A stretch of DNA of 64,000 bases from Ruegeria sp. Ofav3-42 (GTDB taxonomy: Bacteria > Pseudomonadota > Alphaproteobacteria > Rhodobacterales > Rhodobacteraceae). Shown in pieces: positions 26,062 through 35,277 of the stretch. The stretch is from assembly GCF_022347725.1 (NCBI RefSeq), contig NZ_JAKRGB010000010.1, forward strand, positions 124,001 to 188,000, given 5' to 3'. A program made the translations under genes and the position numbers. Each line of letters opens with the position of its first letter. Positions within the stretch are counted from its first letter, which is position 1. The notes under the pieces were generated by a model. The model ran no database searches. It was not told the DNA's origin and was given only the letters and a program-made list of their open reading frames with translations.

Positions 26062-27549
26062 TTACTCGGACCAGCTGATCTGTGTCAGGTCAATTGCAGC
26101 GGTAGGCGCATTTTTCCAAAGCCCCTGCACACCGGCCTTGGCCACGCCCAGCTTGGCCAGCTGGAACAGGTACCCGTTGACGTAGTCAGTTGAGATCAGG
26201 CGCTGTGCCTCCCCCAGCAGGCGGGTTCGTTCTTCGGGGTCCGTGGTCGAATTCAGCGTATCCATCAGCGCCTGGAAATCGGTGCTGTCATATTGGAAAT
26301 AATAATCGGGCCGCGCATAGATCCCGATGTCCATCGGCTCGGTGTGGCTGACGATGGTCAAGCCGAAATCCTTGCCCTTGAACACGGTTTCCAGCCACTG
26401 GGCCCACTCTACATTGATGATTTCAGCGGTGATCCCAACCTCGGCCAACTGCGCGGCCACGATTTCCCCTCCACGTCGGGCATAAGATGGTGGCGGCAAG
26501 TGCAGCGTCGTTTGAATTCCGTCAGCATATCCTGCGTCAGCCAGCATCTGAGCCGCTTTCTTGGGGTCGTAGGCCGATTTCCCGGTCAGATCGACATAGG
26601 CAGGGTTATGCGGGGCAAAGTGCGTACCGATGGGCGTGCCATAACCAAACATGGCACCATCTATAATCGCCTGGCGATCAATGGCGTGGGCCAAAGCCTG
26701 TCGCACCTGAATATCATCGAAGGGTGGCATCTTGTTGTTGGTCGACAGAATGGTTTCCCCCTCGGTCGATCCGACAAGCACCTGAAAACGCGGATCAGCC
26801 TCAAATTGAGGCAGGTTCTCTGGCGCGGGGAAATTGTCGAACACATCGATATCCTCGGCCATCATCGCGGCAAAAGCCGCCGTCGGGTCCGAGATAAATT
26901 TAAACGTAGCAGTCTCTAACGCAGGTTGATTACCCCAGTAGTCCGGGTTCCGGTTCAGCGTGATGCTGTCGCCCTGCACCCATTCGCCAAAGGTAAAGGC
27001 TCCGGTTCCGACCGGGTTGGTCTTGATATTCTCAATACTCTCGGGCGCAACGATCACCGCGTCGCCCCAGGCTAGGTTGAACAGGAAATTTCCATTCGGC
27101 TCGGACAGAGTCACTTTGACGGTCAGTGGGTCGACCACTTCGATGCTTTCGATCCCGGCAAACAGGGCCTTTTGCGCGTTTGCGCTGTCCTCGGACCGGG
27201 CGCGATCCAAGCTGAACTTGACGTCCTCGGCATCCATCGTGGTGCCGTCGTGGAATGTCACCCCATCGTGCAGCTTAAAAGTATAGACGGTGCCGTCGTC
27301 CGAAATTTCCCAGCTTTCCGCCAGACCGGGGACCACCGATCCGTCGCCCATAAAGCGGGTCAGGCCTTCGAAGATATTGGTATAGACCACCGAATCGATG
27401 GCTTGCGCCGCGGCGCTGGTCGGGTCCAGATGCGGCGGCTCAAGCTGCATCGCGATCGTAATGTCGGATTTGGCGAATACCTGTGTGCCAAACAGGCTGG
27501 CGCTGACCGCCAGCACCGAAGCAAAGGACCGAAATGTCTGCTTTGTCAT
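26062..27549 (-). CDS. Periplasmic substrate-binding protein, ABC family 5 (peptide/opine type)
   Basis: 495 residues. A signal peptide (~1-26, ending TQVFAKS), then the family 5 solute-binding fold: EPPHLDPTSA, NIFEGLTRF, AESWEISDDGTVYTFKLHDGVTFHDG split around ~50-90, and LNRNPDYWG. The ATG at 27549 has GGGGAG nine bases upstream; the open frame to 27636 is a shadow extension. It is the first gene of the leftward operon and delivers substrate to the two permeases. The natural solute may be a peptide, opine or other amine; it cannot be read from sequence. panB is divergent, with 170 bases between starts. Confidence 0.94.
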   Translation of the reverse strand: MTKQTFRSFASVLAVSASLFGTQVFAKSDITIAMQLEPPHLDPTSAAAQAIDSVVYTNIFEGLTRFMGDGSVVPGLAESWEISDDGTVYTFKLHDGVTFHDGTTMDAEDVKFSLDRARSEDSANAQKALFAGIESIEVVDPLTVKVTLSEPNGNFLFNLAWGDAVIVAPESIENIKTNPVGTGAFTFGEWVQGDSITLNRNPDYWGNQPALETATFKFISDPTAAFAAMMAEDIDVFDNFPAPENLPQFEADPRFQVLVGSTEGETILSTNNKMPPFDDIQVRQALAHAIDRQAIIDGAMFGYGTPIGTHFAPHNPAYVDLTGKSAYDPKKAAQMLADAGYADGIQTTLHLPPPSYARRGGEIVAAQLAEVGITAEIINVEWAQWLETVFKGKDFGLTIVSHTEPMDIGIYARPDYYFQYDSTDFQALMDTLNSTTDPEERTRLLGEAQRLISTDYVNGYLFQLAKLGVAKAGVQGLWKNAPTAAIDLTQISWSE

Positions 27550-27719
27550 GTAAATATCTCCCCACTGAAACATGGAACCCTGTGATTTTTTGGGCCTTTC
27601 TGTAACCAATTTCCCCGTAAACCTCAGGTCATTCAAGGAAATGTTCGCGCAACCGGGGTTTCTATGGCCCGTTCCCTTCTGCTATGCCGCGCTGCAACAT
27701 GACAACCGGAGGAGCGACG

Positions 27720-28559
27720 ATGAGCGCCACGGCCCGCAAAAAAGCCCCGAACGCCGAGGATATTCGCGCCCGAAAAGGTGGCGATCCTCTGGTCAGCCTG
27801 ACCGCCTATACGACGCCGATGGCGCGGTTGATGGATGCCCATTGCGATTTTGTACTGGTGGGCGACAGCGTCGGCATGGTGCTGCACGGCCTGGAATCGA
27901 CGCTGGGCGTGACGATGGAGATGATGGTGATGCACGGTCAGGCCGTTTCGCGCGGTCTGAGCAAGGCGATGATGGTCATCGACATGCCCTTTGCCAGTTA
28001 TGAGCATTCGCCGGCGGAGGCGTTCCGCAATGCCGCGCGGCTGATGTCGGAAACCAGCGCAGGTGCGGTCAAGCTGGAGGGGGGCGTCGAAATGGCCGAA
28101 ACCATCCGCTTTCTGGTCAAGCGTGGCATCCCGGTGATGGCGCATATCGGTCTGACGCCGCAATCGATCAACACGCTGGGTGGCTACAAGGTTCAGGGTC
28201 GCGACGAACAGGCCGAGGCCGTTCTTGCCGATGCCCGCGCTGTAGCGGAAGCCGGTGCGTTCTCGGTCGTGCTGGAAAAAGTACCGCAAGGTCTGGCCGA
28301 TCAGATCACCGCTGAAATCACCATCCCGACCATCGGTATCGGAGCTTCGGCCGGATGCGACGGCCAGATCCTGGTCGTGGACGACATGGTCGGTTTTTTC
28401 ACCGCCTTCAAACCGAAATTCGTCAAGCGCTATGCTGAGCTTGGTCCATTGGCCGAAGCCGCCATCGCCGAATACGCCGCCGAAGTGCGCGCAAGAACCT
28501 TCCCGGCGGACGAACATGTCTTTGCCGATCAGGCCCCGACCAAAGGACCCAAGACATGA
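27720..28559 (+). CDS. panB: 3-methyl-2-oxobutanoate hydroxymethyltransferase
   Basis: 279 residues, TIM-barrel enzyme that transfers a hydroxymethyl group from methylenetetrahydrofolate to 2-oxoisovalerate, giving ketopantoate for pantothenate and CoA. Conserved segments: [25 protein letters not shown] (metal-binding Asp), [17 protein letters not shown] and [15 protein letters not shown]. The ATG at 27720 has GGAGGAG eight bases upstream, which decides the start over an upstream in-frame ATG. Its stop overlaps the panC start by four bases. Confidence 0.96.
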   Translation: MSATARKKAPNAEDIRARKGGDPLVSLTAYTTPMARLMDAHCDFVLVGDSVGMVLHGLESTLGVTMEMMVMHGQAVSRGLSKAMMVIDMPFASYEHSPAEAFRNAARLMSETSAGAVKLEGGVEMAETIRFLVKRGIPVMAHIGLTPQSINTLGGYKVQGRDEQAEAVLADARAVAEAGAFSVVLEKVPQGLADQITAEITIPTIGIGASAGCDGQILVVDDMVGFFTAFKPKFVKRYAELGPLAEAAIAEYAAEVRARTFPADEHVFADQAPTKGPKT

Positions 28560-29398
28560 CTGCCCCAATTCTGCGCCGTCTGGCCGACCTGCGTGCTTTG
28601 ACCTCGGACTGGAAGCGCAAGGGCGAGTCGATCGGCGTTGTCCCGACCATGGGCGCATTGCATCAGGGCCACTTGTCTCTGGTTGAGGCCGCTAAGGCAG
28701 GTTGCGACCGCGTTATTGTGACGATCTTTGTGAACCCCAAACAGTTCAACAATCCCGAAGATCTTGAGAAATACCCACGCACCGAAATCGAAGATGCGCA
28801 GAAACTGGTGCCTTACGGCGTCGACGCGATCTACGTGCCGGAACCCGAAGAAATCTATCCGCAGGGCTTTGCCACCACCGTATCTGTTGCGGGTCTGACT
28901 GATGTGATGGAGGGTGAATTTCGTCCCGGCCATTTCGACGGAGTCGCCACGGTCGTGGCCAAGCTGTTCCTGCAAACGCAGGCAGATCGAGCCTATTTCG
29001 GGGAAAAAGACTATCAGCAGCTGATGATCGTGACCCGCATGGCCCGCGATCTGGACATTCCGACCGAAGTGGTCGGCTGCCCCACGGTGCGCGAGCCGTC
29101 CGGTCTGGCCATGTCCTCGCGCAATCTGCGCCTGTCGCCCGAAGGGCTGGATATCGCTGCCAACAAGCACCGCATCATGCGCGATCTGGCCAACGCCCTG
29201 AAAGACGGTGCGCAATTTGATCAGCTGGCGGCAAAAGCCGAAGCCGATCTGCTGGCCGCCGGCTTCACGCAGGTGGAGTATGTGCAACTGCGCTGCGCCG
29301 AAAACCTGGAGCCACTGTCCCACGCAACCCGACCCACCCGACTGTTTGCTGCGGCCTGGGCGGATGGCGTGCGGCTGATCGACAATATTCCTGTCTGA
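28556..29398 (+). CDS. panC: Pantoate--beta-alanine ligase
   Basis: 280 residues. ATP-dependent condensation of pantoate and beta-alanine. The nucleotidylyltransferase signature [19 protein letters not shown] is near ~28-46, [16 protein letters not shown] follows, and the KMSKS-like block is [10 protein letters not shown]. The start overlaps the panB stop (ATGA), so the two steps are co-translated. panD and panE are not in the window. Confidence 0.96.
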   Translation: MTAPILRRLADLRALTSDWKRKGESIGVVPTMGALHQGHLSLVEAAKAGCDRVIVTIFVNPKQFNNPEDLEKYPRTEIEDAQKLVPYGVDAIYVPEPEEIYPQGFATTVSVAGLTDVMEGEFRPGHFDGVATVVAKLFLQTQADRAYFGEKDYQQLMIVTRMARDLDIPTEVVGCPTVREPSGLAMSSRNLRLSPEGLDIAANKHRIMRDLANALKDGAQFDQLAAKAEADLLAAGFTQVEYVQLRCAENLEPLSHATRPTRLFAAAWADGVRLIDNIPV

Positions 29399-29464
29399 AC
29401 GCTCTGGCACGAGTGTTATTGTTTGCGCTAAAGTCCCGCAAAACGAAACGGGAGGGGCGCAGGC

Positions 29465-30943
29465 GTGACCTATATTCTTGCCATTGATCAGGGCACCACA
29501 TCATCGCGGGCAATTCTTTTCGACGCAGACATGCAGCGCGCAGGTACCGCGCAGCAGGAATTCACCCAGCACTTTCCGCAGGAAGGTTGGGTCGAACACG
29601 ACGCCGAAGAAATCTGGACCAGTGTCCTGGCAGTCTGCCGCGAGGTTATGGAAACCACCGGTGTCACGCCAGATCAGATCGCCGGTATCGGCATCACCAA
29701 CCAGCGCGAAACCACAATTGTGTGGGATCGCGCCACAGGTGAACCCGTTCATAATGCCATCGTCTGGCAGGACCGCCGCACGGCCGAGATTTGCGCTCGC
29801 TACAAACAAGCTGGATGCGAGGATGATGTGACTGGCCAGACCGGGCTTCTGCTGGACCCCTATTTCTCGGGCACCAAGGTCAAATGGCTGCTGGACACTG
29901 TTCCCGGCGCGCGGGAACGTGCCGAGGCCGGAGAGCTGATGTTCGGCACTATCGATAGCTTCCTGATCTGGCGCCTGACCGAAGGCCGCAGCCACGCCAC
30001 CGACGCCACCAATGCCGCGCGCACCCTGCTGTTCGACATCCATAAGGGCGAATGGAGCGCTGAGATCTGCGACCTGCTGGACGTGCCCATGAACATGCTG
30101 CCCGAGGTACATGATTGCGCCTCGGACTTCGGAGAAACGACTCTATTTGGGGGAAATATCCCAATTTTGGGCGTGGCAGGTGACCAGCAGGCGGCCACGA
30201 TCGGACAAGCCTGTTTTCAACCAGGCATGATGAAATCGACCTATGGCACGGGTTGTTTCGCGCTGCTGAACACGGGCGACAAACCGGTTGAGTCGAAGAA
30301 CCGCTTGCTGACCACGATTGCCTATCAGTTGGACGGCAAACGAACCTATGCGCTGGAGGGCTCGATCTTTGTGGCAGGCGCTGCGGTGCAATGGCTGCGT
30401 GACGCGTTACAGATCATCGAAACCGCCCCGGAAAGCGGCGAGTTGGCGCAGCAAGCCGACCCAAATCAGCACGTGGTACTTGTGCCCGCGTTCACCGGCC
30501 TCGGCGCGCCCTATTGGAAACCCGATTGCCGGGGTGCGGTCTTCGGACTAACCCGAAACTCGGGCCGGGCTGAGTTTGCCCGCGCAACACTGGAAAGCAT
30601 CGCCTACCAGACTCGCGATTTGTGGCACGCCATGCAGGGCGACTGGGGCGCGGATACCGATGTCACCCTGCGCGTCGATGGCGGCGCCAGTGCCTCGGAC
30701 TGGGCCATGCAGGGACTGTCGGATTATCTGGGGGCCGAGGTTGACAGGCCGGTGATGCAGGAAACCACAGCCTTGGGCGCGGCGTGGCTGGCCGGAATGC
30801 GGGCCGGCATTTACCCGGACCAACAAGGTTTCTCGGAAACCTGGGAGTTGGACCGCCGGTTCAAACCAGAATTGTCCGCCAAAGAACGGGACGCCGCCTA
30901 CGACCGCTGGAAACGCGCCGTTTCCGCCGCCATGGCGTTCTGA
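29465..30943 (+). CDS. glpK: Glycerol kinase
   Basis: 492 residues of the FGGY kinase family. Phosphorylates glycerol to glycerol-3-phosphate. Motifs: [12 protein letters not shown] (~5-16) for phosphate binding, [32 protein letters not shown] and [15 protein letters not shown]. It starts at GTG with a GGGAGG site upstream. No glpF, glpD or regulator is nearby. A weak inverted repeat (TTTGCG ... CGCAAA, 29422-29442) lies in the 66-base gap after panC; I would not call it an operator without more copies. Confidence 0.95.
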   Translation: MTYILAIDQGTTSSRAILFDADMQRAGTAQQEFTQHFPQEGWVEHDAEEIWTSVLAVCREVMETTGVTPDQIAGIGITNQRETTIVWDRATGEPVHNAIVWQDRRTAEICARYKQAGCEDDVTGQTGLLLDPYFSGTKVKWLLDTVPGARERAEAGELMFGTIDSFLIWRLTEGRSHATDATNAARTLLFDIHKGEWSAEICDLLDVPMNMLPEVHDCASDFGETTLFGGNIPILGVAGDQQAATIGQACFQPGMMKSTYGTGCFALLNTGDKPVESKNRLLTTIAYQLDGKRTYALEGSIFVAGAAVQWLRDALQIIETAPESGELAQQADPNQHVVLVPAFTGLGAPYWKPDCRGAVFGLTRNSGRAEFARATLESIAYQTRDLWHAMQGDWGADTDVTLRVDGGASASDWAMQGLSDYLGAEVDRPVMQETTALGAAWLAGMRAGIYPDQQGFSETWELDRRFKPELSAKERDAAYDRWKRAVSAAMAF

Positions 30944-30950
30944 AACCGGT

Positions 30951-30972
30951 GAAGGATCAGCTGTGATCCTTC
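30951..30972. other. Short hairpin between the convergent glpK and smpB ends
   Basis: GAAGGATCA-GCTG-TGATCCTTC, a perfect 9-bp stem that overlaps the last codons of smpB. No T-run on either side. It may help end transcripts from both directions, but it is not a proven terminator. Confidence 0.35.
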
Positions 30973-31439
30973 ATCAACCGCTGTTTCTGACGTGACCAAT
31001 CCCGTTTGGCCTGGGTTTCACGCTTGTCGTGCAGCTTCTTACCCTTTGCGATGCCGATTTTAAGCTTCGCCCGGCCCTTGTGGTTAAAATACAAAACCAG
31101 CGGCACCAGCGTCATGCCTTTGCGCTGGGTCGCGTTCCACAGATTCGACAGCTCTTTGCGGGACACCAGCAGCTTGCGACGGCGACGTTCTTCATGCTTG
31201 AAGACCTTCGCCTGCTCATAGGGCGCGATATAGCTGTTGATCAGCCAAAGCTCCCCATCATCAACCGAGGCATAGCTTTCGGCGATGTTCGACCCGCCCG
31301 CGCGCAGGGATTTGACCTCGGACCCCTCCAGAACGATGCCGCACTCGATATCCTCTTCGATCGCGTAATCGAAGCGGGCACGCCGGTTTTCGGCGATGAC
31401 TTTGTAATTCGGGTCAGTCTTCTGCTTTTGCTTGGCCAT
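30957..31439 (-). CDS. smpB: SsrA-binding protein SmpB
   Basis: 160 residues, an OB-fold partner of tmRNA in trans-translation. Motifs: [29 protein letters not shown] split across ~17-45, NSYIAPYEQ, then the basic C-terminal tail [21 protein letters not shown], which enters the decoding site. The ATG at 31439 begins the usual sequence [10 protein letters not shown]; the longer open frame is not conserved-looking. A second ribosome-rescue gene, arfB, lies 3.2 kb away on the same strand. tmRNA itself was not seen in this window. Confidence 0.96.
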   Translation of the reverse strand: MAKQKQKTDPNYKVIAENRRARFDYAIEEDIECGIVLEGSEVKSLRAGGSNIAESYASVDDGELWLINSYIAPYEQAKVFKHEERRRRKLLVSRKELSNLWNATQRKGMTLVPLVLYFNHKGRAKLKIGIAKGKKLHDKRETQAKRDWSRQKQRLMKDHS

Positions 31440-31486
31440 GACGCGTTGATTTAGGCGGCTTGAGCGCCCCTTGCAAGCCGAAGCCG

Positions 31487-32029
31487 TCAGGACTTGGCCG
31501 AGATAATCAGATCGGGGCCGAAAATCGTGTCGGCATGATTGTGCAGATAGATCTTGAGCCACGGCGTAAACCGCTCGGGGTGGCGCTGCACCTCGGCCAG
31601 AAGATCGTGGTAGTCGGTCCAGCGGATATCCATGACTTCTTCCGGATTAGGCTCGATTTTCAACGGGCCACGGACATGCGCCAGAAAGATGTCGACCACT
31701 TCGTGCTCAATCATGTTGTTGCCGACATCGGCGTGATATTCCAGCCGGTGACGGTATTCCGGGTAAAGGCCGGTGATCCCCAGTTCTTCCTTCAATCGGC
31801 GCACCGCGCATTCCGAGGGCGTCTCGCCCCAGTCAGGATGGGTGCAGCACGTATTCGCCCACAGGCCGGGGGTGTGGTATTTACCCATGGCCCGGCGCTG
31901 CAGCAAAATCTCGGTGCCGCGCACGACAAAGACCGACACCGCCTTGTGCCGCAGGCCCTTTTCATGCGCCTCGAGCTTGTCCACTGGGGTCAACTCGCCA
32001 TCAACCCAGGCCGGGATCATGATTCCCAT
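31487..32029 (-). CDS. idi: Isopentenyl-diphosphate delta-isomerase, type I
   Basis: 180 residues, Nudix fold. Interconverts isopentenyl and dimethylallyl diphosphate. The catalytic Cys62 is in [11 protein letters not shown], the Nudix-like helix is [11 protein letters not shown], and metal/active-site Glu residues are in EHEVVDIF (~108-115). The ATG at 32029 has GGAG eleven bases ahead; an in-frame ATG three codons later is possible. In related phototrophs idi sits in the photosynthesis gene cluster, but no such genes are adjacent here. Confidence 0.93.
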   Translation of the reverse strand: MGIMIPAWVDGELTPVDKLEAHEKGLRHKAVSVFVVRGTEILLQRRAMGKYHTPGLWANTCCTHPDWGETPSECAVRRLKEELGITGLYPEYRHRLEYHADVGNNMIEHEVVDIFLAHVRGPLKIEPNPEEVMDIRWTDYHDLLAEVQRHPERFTPWLKIYLHNHADTIFGPDLIISAKS

Positions 32030-32181
32030 CTGTCGTCTCCTGCTGCCGATCCGCGTGAAAGGCCAGAAATTCGAAATTGGCTGCGGCCGGGTCGGCTTGG
32101 CTCTGCGAAGCCATGCGTGCAATGCATGAAAAACTGCGCGCGTCCAAGGTGGCGCTGATCCACACGGTTATCAAGCGCACG

Positions 32182-32207
32182 AAAGGCCGCAGGGGCTGCG
32201 GCCTTTT
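32182..32207 (-). terminator. Hairpin terminator behind the cytochrome c gene
   Basis: AAAGGCCGCAG-GGG-CTGCGGCCTTT on the plus strand: an 11-bp perfect stem, 31 bases after the cytochrome c stop on the minus strand. A short T-run is on each side (TTTT on plus, TTT on minus), so it could act in both directions. Confidence 0.65.
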
Positions 32208-32237
32208 GTAACCTCATGGGGTGCGATGTATCAGGCG

Positions 32238-32651
32238 TTATTCGCCGGAAACGCTGGCGATATAGGCGTAGACGTCTTCGGCACCCTTCTTCAGCTTGAA
32301 GGTCATCTTGGACTTGGCCGAAGTTTCACCCAGATAATCTTTCAGGAACGCTTTGGGGTCCTGAGCGTATTCCACAAAGGTGGCCTCGTCCCAGACCAGA
32401 CCGTTTTCGCCAGCGGCAACGATGCTGTCGCCATATTTGAACCCTTCAACGGTGCCCGCGGTGCGGCCAGCGATTCCGTAAAGGTTCGGACCGGTCTTAC
32501 CGCCTTTGACGATCACTTCACCTTCCGGGTCAGCAATCTGGTGGCAGGATTTGCACTTGTTGAAGGTTTTCTTGCCGGCTTCGGCGTCACCTTCGGCATA
32601 TGCGGGAAGGGCCAGCAGGCCGACGATTGCGGTCGCGAGGATGCGATTCAT
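32238..32651 (-). CDS. Class I cytochrome c (c2-like), periplasmic
   Basis: 137 residues. Signal peptide ~1-19 (ending AYAEG), haem-binding CKSCH at 33-37, KTGPNLYGIAGR with the conserved Pro, and the axial Met in KSKMTFKLKK. The mature size of ~118 residues and the insertion after the haem site suit the cytochrome c2 / c551 group that carries electrons between the bc1 complex and oxidases. The ATG at 32651 has GGAG eight bases ahead. A strong hairpin follows the stop, so it is likely monocistronic. Confidence 0.9.
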   Translation of the reverse strand: MNRILATAIVGLLALPAYAEGDAEAGKKTFNKCKSCHQIADPEGEVIVKGGKTGPNLYGIAGRTAGTVEGFKYGDSIVAAGENGLVWDEATFVEYAQDPKAFLKDYLGETSAKSKMTFKLKKGAEDVYAYIASVSGE

Positions 32652-32764
32652 AGCTTTTGCTCCGATACGAATTGGCTGCACCGAATGGACCGTCGGCGCA
32701 ATAAAGAGTCAACGCGCAGATTGCCGCGCGAGGGCACTGTGCCACTGCGGCATATGGGCCGTCC

Positions 32765-33796
32765 TTAACTTAAGTCATGTGAGCCGGACCAACAGGGCAA
32801 AAGATCGCCCATTGCCGGCGAGGCCAGATACACCGCTCGGGCAATGGCCCGCGCGAGGCACAGCGAGGCCACGTGTCCCAAAAGGCCCAGATCAGCGTCC
32901 GTCTGAAGTTCCCGTGCGCCGGTACTGACACCAAACACCAGATCGCCATCGCCCGGCGTATGCGCGGGAACAATGGAGCGCGCGATGCCATCATGTGCCG
33001 CCACGGCCAGTCGCTGGCACTGCGGTTTGGTCAAGGTCGCATCCGTGGCAACAATGGCGATCGTGGTGTTGGCCTTGTCTGGTTCGGCCGGCCGCATCGC
33101 TTTCGCCTTGCGGCTGTCGACCGTGCGACCAAGGCCAGTGCTGGAATCAGGCCCCAATCCGCCGAATTCATCGCCGATTTCAAACGGAGCCGCCCAGAAA
33201 TGGCGGTCTCCGGGCGTGGTGACGCTGCCCAACGGATTGGCCGCAACCAATGCGCCGACCGTGACCCCGTTCTCCATCACCATCGAGGCCGACCCCAGCC
33301 CGCCTTTGTGCATGGCGGCCAGTGCCCCGGTGCCCACGCCCGCGGTTCCCAGATCGAACTCCTCTGAGGCGGCGGCGAGGGCCCGACGCCCGAGGGCCCG
33401 ATAGGGGTTTTCGCCCCACCCTTTGTCGCCGCCATTCAGCAGGTCAAACAGGATCGCGCCGGGCACGATGGGCACAACCGCGCTGCCAACCTGAAACCCG
33501 CGACCCTGCGCGTGCAATCCATCGGATACCCCGGAACAGGCGTCCAAGCCAAACGCCGAGCCTCCCGAAAGAACGATGGCATCAACACGCGAAACCGATT
33601 TGTCCGGGGCCAGCAGATCGGTTTCCCGCGTTCCGGGCGCGCCGCCCATGACGTGAACCGAGGCCATGAAGGGGTCCGCCGCCGTCAGTACCGTAGTGCC
33701 GGATTTCAGCGCATCATCCTGCGCATTGCCAACCAGCAGGCCGGGGACATCGGTGATTAGGTTTCGGGGTCCGGGGTTCATCGCTATCTTTGACAT
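32765..33796 (-). CDS. P1-family (DmpA-type) peptidase
   Basis: 343 residues of the self-processing S58/P1 family (L-aminopeptidase D-Ala-esterase/amidase). Features: NLITDVPGLLVGNAQDDALKSG near the N-terminus, VLSGGSAFGLDACSGV (~75-90), then GTGALAAMHKGGLGSASM around the nucleophile region and NTTIAIVATDATLTKPQ. Members cleave an internal bond before a small residue (Gly-Ser in DmpA); I cannot fix the exact site here. The physiological substrate is unknown. The start is ATG 33796; an in-frame ATG five codons later is an alternative. Confidence 0.9.
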   Translation of the reverse strand: MSKIAMNPGPRNLITDVPGLLVGNAQDDALKSGTTVLTAADPFMASVHVMGGAPGTRETDLLAPDKSVSRVDAIVLSGGSAFGLDACSGVSDGLHAQGRGFQVGSAVVPIVPGAILFDLLNGGDKGWGENPYRALGRRALAAASEEFDLGTAGVGTGALAAMHKGGLGSASMVMENGVTVGALVAANPLGSVTTPGDRHFWAAPFEIGDEFGGLGPDSSTGLGRTVDSRKAKAMRPAEPDKANTTIAIVATDATLTKPQCQRLAVAAHDGIARSIVPAHTPGDGDLVFGVSTGARELQTDADLGLLGHVASLCLARAIARAVYLASPAMGDLLPCWSGSHDLS

Positions 33797-33807
33797 TGAG
33801 GCCGGAA

Positions 33808-33855
33808 AGCGCGCGGGCGCGCTGCCTCCGGCGGAGGTATTTTTGGCCAGATGAA
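33808..33855 (+). repeat. Roseobacter-type intergenic hairpin element
   Basis: GC-rich lead-in, palindrome CCTCCGGCGGAGG (33825-33837), then TATTTTTGGCCAGATGAAG. From memory this element recurs between genes in Rhodobacteraceae and looks like an intrinsic terminator on the plus strand, yet both neighbours run leftward. Only one copy is seen in this window. Confidence 0.5.
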
Positions 33856-33862
33856 GAGCGGA

Positions 33863-34609
33863 TCAGATACAGCGGCCACCGTCGACCTCTAGCGCTGCGC
33901 CGGTGATCATGCTGGCCTCATTCGAACACAGGAAACAGGCCGCATTCGCCATGTCTTCGGGTGTTGAAAAGCGGCCCAGTGGGATTGTCGAAAGGAACTT
34001 GGCGCGTACTTCGGGCGTATCTTCTCCCATAAAGGATTTGAGCAGTGGCGTTTCCCCTGCCACCGGACAGATCGCATTCACCCGGACCCCCGATGGAGCC
34101 AGCTCAACCGCCATGGTCTTGGTTGCGGTGATCATCCAACCCTTGGAGGCGTTGTACCAGTTGAGGTTCGGACGCGGCGACAGCCCCGCAGTCGAGGCAA
34201 CATTCAGGATCGCCCCGGTGCCGCGCGATTTCATATGTGGAACCAATGCGCGCGCAGTCAGATATACGGACTTCATGTTCACGTTGAACACGCGGTCGAA
34301 ATCCTCTTCGCTCACATCCTCAAGCGGGGTGGGCAGATGGGTGACGCCGGCGTTGTTGACCAGAATGTCGAGATGTCCGAGCCGGTCAAAAGCCGCATCC
34401 GCCATTCCTTGCACTGATGGGCCGTTGGCCAGATCAACCTGATGGGCAAAGGCGTTCGGCCCCAGCTGATTGGCCTGAACCTCGGCCGCATCGCCATTGA
34501 TATCAGCGATCATGACCCGCGCGCCTTCGGACAGGAACTTCCGCGCGATACCGGCGCCAAAGCCTGATGCGCTACCGGTCACGATTGCGGTTTTTCCCTC
34601 TAACCTCAT
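33863..34609 (-). CDS. Short-chain dehydrogenase/reductase
   Basis: 248 residues, classical SDR. Cofactor motif TGSASGFGAG (~11-20), NNAG (~85-88), and a catalytic set with Ser in NVASTAGL, Tyr and Lys in YNASKGW (YxxxK); end pattern VDGGRCI. The Asp in MIADINGD after the second strand suggests NAD(H). It belongs to the FabG-like group; the substrate cannot be told from sequence. Ends 66 bases before the next upstream gene's start, with the roseobacter repeat just before. Confidence 0.9.
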   Translation of the reverse strand: MRLEGKTAIVTGSASGFGAGIARKFLSEGARVMIADINGDAAEVQANQLGPNAFAHQVDLANGPSVQGMADAAFDRLGHLDILVNNAGVTHLPTPLEDVSEEDFDRVFNVNMKSVYLTARALVPHMKSRGTGAILNVASTAGLSPRPNLNWYNASKGWMITATKTMAVELAPSGVRVNAICPVAGETPLLKSFMGEDTPEVRAKFLSTIPLGRFSTPEDMANAACFLCSNEASMITGAALEVDGGRCI

Positions 34610-34669
34610 GATCTTGTCCTCTTGCAGCTGCGCCGGGTCAGAGTAGCGAAGCGCCGCAAAGATACCAGA

Positions 34670-35089
34670 TCAATCTTCGGACACCTTGCCGCGCAGGGCC
34701 TTCACGTCCGACCGTGCCTTTTTGGAAGCCAAACGTCGCTTGACCGAACCATAGGTGGGTTTGGTGGCGATACGGCGCTTGGGCTTAACCGTAGCGCGGA
34801 CGATGAGCTCGGCCAGTCGGTTACGTGCAATTTCACGGTTGCGCGCCTGGCTGCGGGTCTCGTCGCATTGAATGATGATCGCACCCTCTTTGGTCCAGCG
34901 CCGCCCTGCCAGCCGCTTGAGCCGCGTCTTGACCGGGTCGGGCAACGAAGGAGAACGCGCTGCCTCGAACCTCAGCTCAACGGCGGTGGACACCTTGTTC
35001 ACGTTCTGCCCGCCGGGACCCGATGAGCGGACAAAGCTCTCGGTCATCTCCCAGTCCTGCAGGGTGATATCGTCGTTGATACGCAGCAT
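34670..35089 (-). CDS. arfB: Alternative ribosome-rescue factor ArfB (YaeJ)
   Basis: 139 residues. A release-factor-like domain with the peptidyl-tRNA hydrolysis motif SSGPGGQNVNK (GGQ at ~26-28) and a basic, Arg/Lys-rich C-terminal tail (KKARSDVKALRGK) that reads an empty mRNA channel. It frees ribosomes stalled without a stop codon, independent of release factors. The ATG at 35089 gives the usual LRINDDITL start. It is placed only 26 bases after a strong same-strand terminator and the tiny ORF unit, leaving little room for its own full promoter, although a TAAGAT element lies close to the ATG. That arrangement suggests attenuation (see findings). Confidence 0.93.
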   Translation of the reverse strand: MLRINDDITLQDWEMTESFVRSSGPGGQNVNKVSTAVELRFEAARSPSLPDPVKTRLKRLAGRRWTKEGAIIIQCDETRSQARNREIARNRLAELIVRATVKPKRRIATKPTYGSVKRRLASKKARSDVKALRGKVSED

Positions 35090-35115
35090 GGACGCGATCT
35101 TACAGGCTTGATCCC

Positions 35116-35150
35116 AAAACAAAAAGGGCCGCCCCAATGGGACGGCCCTT
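35116..35150 (-). terminator. Strong intrinsic terminator ahead of arfB
   Basis: On the minus strand AAGGGCCGTCCC and GGGGCGGCCCTT pair as a 12-bp stem (one G-U) around a 3-base loop, followed by TTTTTG and TTTT. On the plus strand the stem has a mismatch and no T-run, so it acts leftward. Confidence 0.85.
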
Positions 35151-35192
35151 CGAAAGCTCAGGAGGTTGGGTCGGTTAGATCAATCGACCAGC

Positions 35193-35208
35193 CGGAGCGA
35201 ACGCTCCG
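35193..35208 (-). other. 16-base palindrome in the short unit before arfB
   Basis: CGGAGCG-AA-CGCTCCG, an exact palindrome. In RNA it would form a tight stem 13 bases after the 18-codon ORF stop and before the terminator. It is part of the short leftward unit. Confidence 0.45.
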
Positions 35209-35220
35209 CCAAGGGCTACC

Positions 35221-35277
35221 TTAACAGGCGGTCCCCCCGGTTGTTCCAACACCTCTCTCCAATCCCTTTCTCGACAT
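35221..35277 (-). CDS. 18-codon ORF with a perfect Shine-Dalgarno
   Basis: Peptide MSRKGLERGVGTTGGTAC. It is basic at the start and Gly/Thr-rich later. AGGAGGTGA (35282-35290) stands seven bases before the ATG, as strong a ribosome site as exists. The unit ends at the terminator 71 bases downstream. A complementary ACCTCCT lies at 35160-35166 in the same RNA and could mask that site. It might be a leader peptide, a small regulatory RNA with a reading frame, or a chance ORF. It lies between the queuosine-transporter gene and arfB, all leftward. Confidence 0.5.
   Translation of the reverse strand: MSRKGLERGVGTTGGTAC

Noticed and set aside
29422..29442. TTTGCG ... CGCAAA inverted repeat before glpK
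   Set aside because: Six-base arms with a nine-base spacer are too weak for an operator call from a single copy.
30951..30972. Hairpin between glpK and smpB as an intrinsic terminator
   Set aside because: Good stem but no T-run on either strand; kept only as a hairpin with low confidence.
32113..32211. 32-codon basic ORF ending inside the hairpin behind the cytochrome c gene
   Set aside because: No Shine-Dalgarno, and its end is made of the terminator stem, so it is likely chance.
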